NCBI GenBank assembly: GCA_937889795.1
Contig: CALBZH010000582.1
Coordinates: 1-5,502, forward strand
DNA: 5,502 nt
Source of the DNA: an uncultured Syntrophobacteraceae bacterium
GTDB lineage: Bacteria > Desulfobacterota > Syntrophobacteria > Syntrophobacterales > Syntrophobacteraceae
Direction of reading: 5' to 3'
Positions 1-5,502 of the stretch are shown in pieces. A program made the translations under genes and the position numbers. Position 1 is the first letter of the stretch, and the number at the start of each line of letters is the position of its first letter. The notes under the pieces are model-generated. The model was given only the letters and a program-made list of their open reading frames with translations. It ran no database searches and had not been told where the DNA came from.

Positions 1-1239
1 GTTCATGGGGACGAAAAGCTGCATGTTGCGCCTCCAGCCAATGAGACGCTTCACGATGGAGGGCCAGGAATAGAGACGCTCGTAGGCGCGGCTGAACCCG
101 AGCTGGAGCGCTTCGGGGCTCATCAGCCTGGGGCGGAAAACGACGTGATTCATGTCATACCGAGCCCAGTCTTCACTCAGGATGCGACCGTCGGCCTTCA
201 TACGCTCGTAAAGGCGGGTTCCGGGAAAGGGAGTGAGGATCGAGTAAATGGCTGCGTCCAGCCGGGCGTCTTCCGTGAACCGCACGACGTCATCAAAAAT
301 GTCGACCGTATCCGTGTCGGTCCCGAAGATGAAAGACCCCTGAATGCCGATGCCGTGGTCGTGAATCCGCTCGATCCTGTCCCGGTAGGTCTGAACCACG
401 TTGAACGACTTGCCCATCGCCTTCAGGGCGTCCTGGGAGAGGGATTCAAATCCGATGAAAAGCCCCATGCACCCGCTTTGCCGAGCCAGCCCGAGGAGCT
501 CGGGGTCCTTGCCGATGGTGATGGCGCTTTGGCTGGCCCACTTGAGTCGATACGGAATGAGCCGGCGGAACAGCTCGGCGGCGTAGGCCCGGTTGCCGAC
601 GATGTTGTCGTCCACGAAAAAGACGAATCGACCCTCCAGGCTTCGGATTTCCAGCTCCACCTCCTCGATGGGACGCATTAGGTAGGTGTTGCCGTAGAAC
701 TGGGTGACCGAGCAGAAGTCGCAGTCGAAGGGGCATCCGCGGGTTGTCTGGAGGGTGTTGACAAAAAAGTAGGCCTTGCGATTGAGAAGCTCCCGTCGCG
801 CAATGGGAAGGCCAGCCAATGGGGAATAGTCGCTCGCACGGTAAAACGGCTGAAGTCGGTTCGCGAGCCGGTCCTCGATCACGTGGGGCCACACCCCTTC
901 GGCTTCCCCCAATACCACCGCATCGGCATGCTGGGAGGCTTCTTCCGGCATCATGGTCGGATGGATGCCGCCCAGAACCACGGGAATGCCCCGACGCCGG
1001 TAGGCATCGGCAATGGCATAGCCTCGCGGGGCAAGCGGCGTCATGAGGGAGATGCCGACCAGGTCGGGACTGGCGTCCAGATCGACGGAATCGACGTTCT
1101 CGTCGATGATTCGAACTCGGCAATCCGGGGGGCACAGCGCCGCAAGAGTTGTCAAGGACAGGTACGGAAAACGGAAGACGACCTTGCTCCACAGGCTCCC
1201 GTCGGGCCACTTGGGGATGATCAAGTCGATTTGCGTCAA
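1..1239 (-). CDS. B12-binding-domain radical SAM protein (3' end outside window)
   Basis: Predicted cobalamin-dependent radical SAM enzyme; 413 residues are visible and the C-terminus runs off the left edge. Residues about 1-125 look like a B12-binding Rossmann-type domain, with IIDENVD (44-50), DLVGISLMTP (59-68) and the family-typical GGIHPTMMPEE (90-100). The classical DxHxxG cobalamin-ligand motif is not seen, which is common in this class. The radical SAM core follows: TTRGCPFDCDFC (165-176) gives the CX3CX2C cluster ligands C169, C173 and C176. Further core features are FFVDDN (207-212), a GFES motif (263-266), GSFIFG (301-306) and TPFPGT (336-341). Members of this class methylate or rearrange unactivated carbons in lipids, tetrapyrroles and natural products; the substrate here is unknown. 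An in-frame TGA at 1257-1255 is the stop of the preceding acyltransferase gene. TTG at 1239 is therefore the first usable start, and GAAAGG lies 7 bases upstream of it. The 15-base gap implies co-transcription with the acyltransferase. Confidence 0.9.
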   Translation of the reverse strand, partial: MTQIDLIIPKWPDGSLWSKVVFRFPYLSLTTLAALCPPDCRVRIIDENVDSVDLDASPDLVGISLMTPLAPRGYAIADAYRRRGIPVVLGGIHPTMMPEEASQHADAVVLGEAEGVWPHVIEDRLANRLQPFYRASDYSPLAGLPIARRELLNRKAYFFVNTLQTTRGCPFDCDFCSVTQFYGNTYLMRPIEEVELEIRSLEGRFVFFVDDNIVGNRAYAAELFRRLIPYRLKWASQSAITIGKDPELLGLARQSGCMGLFIGFESLSQDALKAMGKSFNVVQTYRDRIERIHDHGIGIQGSFIFGTDTDTVDIFDDVVRFTEDARLDAAIYSILTPFPGTRLYERMKADGRILSEDWARYDMNHVVFRPRLMSPEALQLGFSRAYERLYSWPSIVKRLIGWRRNMQLFVPMN

Positions 1240-1246
1240 TGCATTG

Positions 1247-1252
1247 CCTTTC
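1247..1252 (-). promoter_or_regulatory. Ribosome binding site for the TTG start of the radical SAM gene
   Basis: GAAAGG on the minus strand, 7 bases before TTG at 1239-1237. It decides the start: no ATG or GTG exists in this frame between the upstream stop (1257-1255) and the TTG. The nearby ATG at 1244-1242 is in another frame and meets TGA after two codons. The site sits in the 15-base gap just after the acyltransferase stop codon. Confidence 0.55.
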
Positions 1253-1254
1253 GG

Positions 1255-2133
1255 TCAGATCCGCTCGACATGGTACCACTGGTCCGGGTAACGGCGTATG
1301 GCACGCTCGAAGACCGCGGCCACTTGCGCGAGGTTGTGCGTCAGAGCTTCTTCACGATTTCTGTCGTAGCGGATGTCGAGTGGCGCTTCGATGATGCCCC
1401 GGTAGCGTCCCGGTGCGTCCATGACCGAAAAGGCGGGAACGACAGGCGCCCGGGTAGCCATGGCCAGAAGAACGGGGCCGATGGGCAGACTCACCGGTCT
1501 GCCGAAGAGGGGCACCAGGCGCGTCCGGTCGTTGAACACGCGATCGCCGAGGACCGCGAGCACCTCACCCCGTTTCAAGACGCGCACGAGCTCGATGGAA
1601 TCGTAGATCGAGCTTCCCAGCTCGATGACCCGAATGGAGTGACGCTCGCGAAGGCCGTTGACCAATTCGTTGGTGAAGACGCTGTTGTGCCTGACCGCGA
1701 CCACATGGATCGGGTAGCCCAGGCCACGCAGTCCAAGCCCACCGATTTCCCAGTGTCCAAGGTGCGCGGTGAGCAAAATGGCGCCACGGCCCAAAGACAG
1801 TGCGGCATCCAAGTGCTTGCGACCTTCGTACAGGTGGATGAACCCCCTGCATTCGTCTGGGGACATCGTCAGCAGACGAAAGAAATCGACCATGTAAAAG
1901 GCGTAGTTCTGAAAGACGCGCCACGTCAGTCTGGAGAGTCCGTGCGGTGGCAGGGTGCCGTTGAGGATGATTCTGAGGTTGTGCTCAATGGTCGATCGGT
2001 CCCGGCTGGAGAGGAGGAAGACCAGGGTGCCGACGAGCCGTGTGCAAGCGTGCAGAACGGGCTCGGGGAGCCTTCGTGCCACCCATGAGGTGGCGTGATA
2101 GAAGAGCGGCTTGTCCAGGGGATGCGTGCGCAT
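1255..2133 (-). CDS. LpxL/HtrB-family lipid A-type acyltransferase
   Basis: A 292-residue protein, close to the usual 290-310 of the lysophospholipid/lipid A late acyltransferase family, which transfers acyl chains from acyl-ACP to a lipid at the inner face of the cytoplasmic membrane. The catalytic HX4E motif is HLGHWE, H124 to E129, inside ILLTAHLGHWEIGG (119-132). Other family features are EHNLRIIL (50-57), LAVLGDRVF (192-200), the block PLFGRPVSLPIGP (208-220), RAPVVPAF (228-235) and the C-terminal YPDQWYHVERI (282-292). A short hydrophobic stretch at 33-42 may help membrane association. ATG at 2133 is the first start in the frame after an in-frame stop near 2200. Only a distant GAGAG (2149-2145) precedes it, so its ribosome site is weak. 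The acceptor could be lipid A, but relatives also serve aryl polyene and other lipid pathways. No other lipid A gene lies in the window, so no symbol is given. It is followed after 15 bases by the radical SAM gene. Confidence 0.9.
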   Translation of the reverse strand: MRTHPLDKPLFYHATSWVARRLPEPVLHACTRLVGTLVFLLSSRDRSTIEHNLRIILNGTLPPHGLSRLTWRVFQNYAFYMVDFFRLLTMSPDECRGFIHLYEGRKHLDAALSLGRGAILLTAHLGHWEIGGLGLRGLGYPIHVVAVRHNSVFTNELVNGLRERHSIRVIELGSSIYDSIELVRVLKRGEVLAVLGDRVFNDRTRLVPLFGRPVSLPIGPVLLAMATRAPVVPAFSVMDAPGRYRGIIEAPLDIRYDRNREEALTHNLAQVAAVFERAIRRYPDQWYHVERI

Positions 2134-2219
2134 GGGGGGAAATGCTCTCGAAGTTCGGTATGGACCCTCTGCCTTGTGGGGTGGGACGTTAATGCTCTGT
2201 CAACTTTGAATCGCAAGGT

Positions 2220-2261
2220 ACACTCCCCTTTGATTCCCCCCTCGAGGGGGGTGGGGGGTGT
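2220..2261. repeat. GC-rich nested palindrome in the gap between genes
   Basis: A perfect 16-base palindrome, six C, TCGA, six G (2236-2251), lies between outer arms ACACTCCCC (2220-2228) and GGGGGGTGT (2253-2261). The outer arms pair over nine positions with one T-G wobble. The arms are joined to the core by seven bases on one side and one on the other. It lies downstream of the phosphodiesterase-like gene and upstream of the acyltransferase gene, in the 161-base space 2134-2294. No T-run follows on the minus strand, so it is not a standard intrinsic terminator, although a transcript could fold here. C-rich/G-rich hairpins of this style occur as dispersed intergenic repeats in some deltaproteobacterial genomes. 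Membership of such a family is inference, since only one copy is in the window. Confidence 0.55.
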
Positions 2262-2294
2262 TCTCTTGCCCGGTGCAACTTCTTTGACGGAGCG

Positions 2295-3062
2295 CTAGAC
2301 GGTCAGCTCCATGTTGTCGCTCAGCAAAGCCACCTCGATGCCGTCGAGCTGCGCCAGCTGCGCCTCGATCTGCTTCCGATAAAACGGCTTGAGATGGGTG
2401 ATATAAATCGTGTCGGGCTTTACGGGCATTTTGGCGATTTCCGCTCCCAGGAGGGCCGGGGTGAGGTGACCGGACGCCAAAGCCAGGGCCTCCATCTCGT
2501 TCGGGAAGGAGACCTCGATGATCAGCCCCTTGACCCGAAGCCCTTCCATGCGCTTCCAGATCCGATCCGTGGGGCCCGTGTCTCCCGTGTAAACCAGACA
2601 GTCGGGAGTGTCCTTGCAGACGATGTAGCCGTAAGCCGGAACGGCGTGATCCACTTCCGTCGCAAGGATCGAATAGCCTTGAAGCTCGAGTGGCTCCTCG
2701 GTCCCAATCTCCTGGTAGCGCATCACCGGGCGCTCAGGAGATGGAATGGTTGTGAAATCAGGCCAGATGCGGTTGTTGAAAATATTGTTCTTGAGGTCCG
2801 CGATCACCTCCGGGCCGCTCAGAACCGTGAGCTGACAGACTTGATTCATGGACACAATGTTGTCCACGAGGAACGGAATCCCCTTGATGTGGTCGAGATG
2901 CGCGTGCGTGAGAAAGATGTGCGAGATGTGGCATTGGGCTTCGTTGTCGAGGGAGATGGAAACCGTGCCCGCGTCGAGCAGCAGAAAATCGTCAATAAGG
3001 AAAGCGGGGGAATTGTGCCCCGGGACTTCCGACCCTGACGCGCCAAGCACCTTGATCTGCAT
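2295..3062 (-). CDS. Metallo-beta-lactamase-fold hydrolase, class II cyclic-nucleotide phosphodiesterase-like
   Basis: A 255-residue soluble hydrolase of the metallo-beta-lactamase superfamily with no signal peptide. Numbered from ATG at 3062, it opens with the beta-strand MQIKVLGASGSE (1-12) and LLLDAG (27-32). The metal-binding motif is THAHLDH (H53, H55, D57, H58). Probable further ligands are H139 (EVDHAVPAYGY), D161 (VYTGDTGP) and H223 (ITHLKP); SGHLTP (H199) is also conserved-looking. The HAHLDHIKGIP segment and overall plan resemble zinc-dependent class II 3',5'-cyclic nucleotide phosphodiesterases, such as yeast PDE1 and the Myxococcus enzymes. RNase Z-like or other phosphodiester hydrolases remain possible, so the substrate is inferred. 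In-frame ATGs also exist at 3104 and 3077. The 3062 start is preferred because GGAGA precedes it at proper spacing and the fold's first strand begins there. It lies 208 bases after the kinase gene and 161 bases before the acyltransferase gene, so it may be its own transcription unit. Confidence 0.85.
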   Translation of the reverse strand: MQIKVLGASGSEVPGHNSPAFLIDDFLLLDAGTVSISLDNEAQCHISHIFLTHAHLDHIKGIPFLVDNIVSMNQVCQLTVLSGPEVIADLKNNIFNNRIWPDFTTIPSPERPVMRYQEIGTEEPLELQGYSILATEVDHAVPAYGYIVCKDTPDCLVYTGDTGPTDRIWKRMEGLRVKGLIIEVSFPNEMEALALASGHLTPALLGAEIAKMPVKPDTIYITHLKPFYRKQIEAQLAQLDGIEVALLSDNMELTV

Positions 3063-3070
3063 CGCAATTG

Positions 3071-3075
3071 TCTCC
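3071..3075 (-). promoter_or_regulatory. Ribosome binding site for the phosphodiesterase-like gene
   Basis: GGAGA on the minus strand, 8 bases before ATG at 3062. It overlaps the upstream in-frame ATG (3077-3075) and so argues that translation starts at 3062, giving a 255-residue protein rather than the 260- or 269-residue alternatives. Confidence 0.6.
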
Positions 3076-3152
3076 ATGGGCCGCTGCAAGCCGCTCGACA
3101 ACACAGTCTCCGGGCGGGCGCAATGGGGTTCTCATCCGACCTTCTTGCGGCA

Positions 3153-3181
3153 ATACTACCGAGTTTCTCCCGGTTTAGGAA
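3153..3181 (-). promoter_or_regulatory. Weak sigma70-like promoter candidate for the phosphodiesterase-like gene
   Basis: On the minus strand TTCCTA (3181-3176) and TAGTAT (3158-3153) are separated by 17 bases. They match the -35 and -10 consensus at 3 of 6 and 4 of 6 positions. Transcription would begin near 3147 and leave a leader of about 85 bases before the ATG at 3062. The match is weak and could be chance. It is listed because the 208-base gap suggests a separate promoter and no better sigma70-like candidate was found. Confidence 0.2.
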
Positions 3182-3234
3182 GCAATAAGTCGGAAGGCCG
3201 TTTGCGCTTTGTCTCCACATCGGTCAGGTCCCGC

Positions 3235-3256
3235 GCAAGCTCGCAACCAAGCTTAC
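3235..3256 (-). other. Weak hairpin just after the kinase stop codon
   Basis: On the minus strand GTAAGCT (3256-3250) can pair with AGCTTGC (3241-3235), giving a seven-base stem with one G-U pair and an eight-base loop. It begins about 15 bases beyond the kinase stop (3273-3271). No T-run follows, so it is at best a poor terminator or an RNA 3'-end structure. The rest of the gap 3063-3270 shows no reading frame with recognisable content. Confidence 0.25.
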
Positions 3257-3270
3257 TGATGTCAACACGG

Positions 3271-5502
3271 TCAATGCGGATCCCCCTCTCCAGCGGGATG
3301 TCTCAACGAGAGTGCTTCGTGGACCGCCCAGGCGAGGTCCTTGATGCTCACAGGTTTCATGATAAATGTGCTGATCCGGTAGTGCTGCGCTGACTCCTCG
3401 CTCACCGTCTCGCTAAAGCCGGTGCAGAGAATGATGGGTATGGTCCTGCTATATTTCCGCACCTCCGCAACAAGTTGAACACCACTCATCTCTGGCATGC
3501 TCTGGTCCGTGACCAGGATATCAAATTGATCCGGATTGTTCTTAAATGTCTCAAGAGCTCTGACACTGCTTTGGTGGGCTGTTACCCGGTAATGCAGCTG
3601 CTCCAGGCTATCACTAACCACTTCAAGGAAGAATAGCTCGTCATCGACGATGAGAACACTCTCCATGTTTCCGACAGGAAGCTTCCCCTGCGGTTTCCCT
3701 GTTTCAGCGGATTTGGCGTGAGCGACCGGAAGATAGACCTCAAAACGGGTCCCTTCACCGATCGTGCTCTGCAAGTCGATGAGACCTCCATGCCCTCGCA
3801 CGATCCCAAGCGTCACGGAAAGTCCCAATCCGGTGCCTTCGTTGACGGGCTTGGTGGTAAAATAGGGTTCAAAAATCCTTTGCATCGTACGAGGATCAAT
3901 GCCCTGTCCCGTGTCCTGAACGCCCAGTCTCAGATATTCTCCAGGTGGCACGTTGAGCGACAGGAGCTCCCTTGGCTTCAGAAGGCGAACGTTTTCCAGG
4001 GTCAGCGTTAAGACCCCCCCGGTATCACGCATCGCATGGTACGCGTTGGTGCACAGATTCATGATGACCTGATGAATCTGGGTAGAATCCCCATTGATCG
4101 TGTCATCGTCGACCTCGATCTTCTGCTCGATTTGGATGGTCTTGGGTAAGGTGGAACGGAGAAGCGTTGTTGTTTCTTTCAAGAGAGGCGCGACGGAAAT
4201 GATGTGCATAGCCGTTTCATCGCGCCTGCTGAACCTGAGAATCTGCTGAACAAGGTCCTTCGCACGCTTGCCGGCATCGAGCACGCGGGAAAGATACGCA
4301 TGTCTCTTGGTTGAAGGCTCAGCGGGCTCATCCATGAGCGTAAGCTCCGTGTAACCGATAATCGCACTCAGAATATTGTTAAAATCGTGAGCAATACCGC
4401 CTGCCAAGGTTCCAATGGCTTCCATCTTTTGAGCCTGAATAAGCTGGCTCATTAGAAGTTCCTTTTCCTCAAGAAGTCTCTTCTCCTGGCTTAGATCATG
4501 AATGAATACACCGATTGAAATCGGATTACTTTCTTCATCAGTGATAAGCCATCCACTAATGGATATGGGGAAGATGTTTCCATCTTTTCTGATGTAGGCA
4601 AGCTCAAGGAGATCGTCTTGCATCAGACCCGATTTGATCGTTAAGATCGCCTGCTCTGCAGCCTCCTGGTATTTCTGAGGGACAAATTCCAAAAAATGAT
4701 GATTCACGACTTCTTGCAACAGATACCCACTTTTCCTAATCAAAGTCCTGTTAACATCAAGGATTTTTCCATCGAGCCCGATCAAGACAACCCCTTCGGG
4801 GTTCGAATCGTAGAAAGCTCGAAAACGAAACTCACTCTCTCTCAACGTCCGTTCGGCTTCCTTCCTCTCGGTGATGTCCCGAAAAGCTACGACACGAACA
4901 GACTTGCCATTGTATCGCGTCGCGCGACTGAAATACTCGACATCAAACTCCTTGCCGGATCGGCCAATTATCCTGGTTTCCAGCCTTCCCGATTCGATTG
5001 CCGGACTTGCTGTCACGGATCGAAGGTTTTCGGCGGCATCCTTGACATAGCCGGGAGCGAAGAAGTCCAGGAGACTTCTTCCAATGATGTCATCCCGTTG
5101 ATAACCCAAATAATTGAGCGGGTTCTCGTTGATATCGATGATTCGGCCCGCATCATGAATAATGATCCCGTCAAAGGACGTATCAATGATGTTTCGAAAA
5201 CGCTGCTCGCTTTCCCTTAGGCGCTCCTCGGTCTTCAACTGGGCACTGATGGCATGACAGAGGGCGATGAGCATGGCAACCGTGCCAGCCAGACGCTCCT
5301 CCTCCGGAGCCCATGTTCGGGTTTCCCCTACTTGCTCAAAGCACAGAATGCCTCGAATCCCATCCTCGATCCAAATGGGAGCGTCGAGGAGGGACACGAT
5401 GTTGTTCGAACGGAAATAATCTTCCGGGATCTCGATGGTGCGCGAGTCCTCGAACACATCTTCTACTGCGATGACATTGCCTTGCTGATGAGTTGACACA
5501 TA
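3271..5502 (-). CDS. Hybrid sensor histidine kinase, GAF-PAS-PAS-HisKA-HATPase-REC (5' end outside window)
   Basis: Sensor kinase that should autophosphorylate on histidine and pass phosphate to its own C-terminal receiver. The frame stays open to the right edge. Residues are numbered from the GTG codon at 5499, which is probably internal because it lies inside a GAF domain. The C-terminal part of the GAF spans about 1-85 (SLLDAPIW, GILCFEQVG, then W-EEE-LAGTVA). PAS1 spans about 98-212, ending in VVAFRDITERKEAE, and PAS2 about 222-340, ending in IGVFIHDLSQEKR. A short coiled linker leads to HisKA with the H-box GGIAHDFNN (phospho-acceptor H371). The ATPase domain has the N-box MNLCTNAYHAM (N481, N485), DTGQGID (529-535), IFEPYFTTK (542-550) and GTGLGL (555-560). 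The receiver, about 614-732, has D619/D620, acceptor D665 (VTDQSMPEMSG), T693 and K715. No membrane segment is visible, so sensing may be cytoplasmic. No DNA-binding or output domain follows the receiver, so a partner protein is expected elsewhere. The signal is unknown. Confidence 0.93.
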   Translation of the reverse strand, partial: YVSTHQQGNVIAVEDVFEDSRTIEIPEDYFRSNNIVSLLDAPIWIEDGIRGILCFEQVGETRTWAPEEERLAGTVAMLIALCHAISAQLKTEERLRESEQRFRNIIDTSFDGIIIHDAGRIIDINENPLNYLGYQRDDIIGRSLLDFFAPGYVKDAAENLRSVTASPAIESGRLETRIIGRSGKEFDVEYFSRATRYNGKSVRVVAFRDITERKEAERTLRESEFRFRAFYDSNPEGVVLIGLDGKILDVNRTLIRKSGYLLQEVVNHHFLEFVPQKYQEAAEQAILTIKSGLMQDDLLELAYIRKDGNIFPISISGWLITDEESNPISIGVFIHDLSQEKRLLEEKELLMSQLIQAQKMEAIGTLAGGIAHDFNNILSAIIGYTELTLMDEPAEPSTKRHAYLSRVLDAGKRAKDLVQQILRFSRRDETAMHIISVAPLLKETTTLLRSTLPKTIQIEQKIEVDDDTINGDSTQIHQVIMNLCTNAYHAMRDTGGVLTLTLENVRLLKPRELLSLNVPPGEYLRLGVQDTGQGIDPRTMQRIFEPYFTTKPVNEGTGLGLSVTLGIVRGHGGLIDLQSTIGEGTRFEVYLPVAHAKSAETGKPQGKLPVGNMESVLIVDDELFFLEVVSDSLEQLHYRVTAHQSSVRALETFKNNPDQFDILVTDQSMPEMSGVQLVAEVRKYSRTIPIILCTGFSETVSEESAQHYRISTFIMKPVSIKDLAWAVHEALSLRHPAGEGDPH

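Noticed and set aside
145..681. A 178-codon plus-strand open frame
   Set aside because: It is antisense to the radical SAM core domain, with no recognisable content and no convincing ribosome site.
446..1279. A 277-codon minus-strand open frame starting with ATG inside the acyltransferase end
   Set aside because: It is the wrong frame across the radical SAM gene. The other frame carries the CX3CX2C motif and B12-domain motifs, while this one reads as Arg/Pro/Ser-rich sequence without a family.
883..2088. A 401-codon open frame on the plus strand, antisense to the acyltransferase and radical SAM genes
   Set aside because: It has no recognisable domain, is rich in Arg, Gly, Asp and Gln as expected of an antisense shadow, and lies opposite two genes with intact family motifs.
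2198..2203. TTGACA on the minus strand as a promoter -35 box for the acyltransferase gene
   Set aside because: The -35 is perfect, but no acceptable -10 lies 16-18 bases downstream; the sequence there is C-rich (CCCACA).
2246..2258. Runs of six G separated by T as a G-quadruplex
   Set aside because: Only two G-runs are present, with a one-base spacer and no third or fourth separate tract, and the hairpin is the better explanation of the same bases.
2394..3038. A 214-codon plus-strand open frame
   Set aside because: It is antisense to the phosphodiesterase-like gene, including its metal-binding motif, and has no recognisable content.
3260..3265. TTGACA on the minus strand just after the kinase stop
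   Set aside because: The hexamer 17 bases downstream is GAGCTT, not a -10 element.
4696..5220. A 174-codon plus-strand open frame
   Set aside because: It is antisense to the two PAS domains of the kinase and shows no family of its own.
5497..5499. GTG near the right edge as the start of the kinase
   Set aside because: The frame is still open through TAT to the edge, and the protein begins here in the middle of a GAF domain, so the true start is almost surely outside the window.

Overview
The window holds four genes, all read from the minus strand, so transcription runs from high to low coordinates. In order of transcription they are: a large hybrid sensor histidine kinase whose 5' end lies beyond the right edge (3271-5502); a metallo-beta-lactamase-fold protein resembling class II cyclic-nucleotide phosphodiesterases (2295-3062); an LpxL/HtrB-family lipid acyltransferase (1255-2133); and a cobalamin-binding radical SAM protein whose 3' end lies beyond the left edge (1-1239). 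No RNA gene, insertion sequence, CRISPR array or origin was recognised.

The organism is probably a Gram-negative, GC-rich bacterium. The lipid A-type acyltransferase points to a Gram-negative envelope. A multi-PAS hybrid kinase, a class II-type phosphodiesterase and a B12-dependent radical SAM enzyme together would fit a deltaproteobacterial (Desulfobacterota/Myxococcota) or similar environmental lineage. This is inference from gene content; nothing in the window fixes the taxon.

Layout from right to left. 5502-3271 encodes GAF (partial), PAS, PAS, HisKA, HATPase and receiver domains, with all phosphotransfer residues present. 3270-3063 is a 208-base gap with a weak hairpin and only weak promoter-like sequences. 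3062-2295 is the phosphodiesterase-like hydrolase, with a clear ribosome binding site at the downstream ATG. 2294-2134 is a 161-base gap carrying a GC-rich nested palindrome that looks like a dispersed repeat rather than a terminator. 2133-1255 is the acyltransferase. After only 15 bases the radical SAM gene follows, starting with TTG at 1239.

The last two genes look like a tight operon and probably act together on a membrane or envelope lipid. The kinase and the phosphodiesterase-like protein are signalling-type genes separated by long gaps, and a shared pathway with the lipid pair cannot be shown. The window reads mostly as ordinary chromosome. The points most worth a second look are the acyltransferase/B12-radical SAM pair, the nested palindrome, the unusual start of the radical SAM gene, and a local GC dip over the second PAS domain of the kinase.
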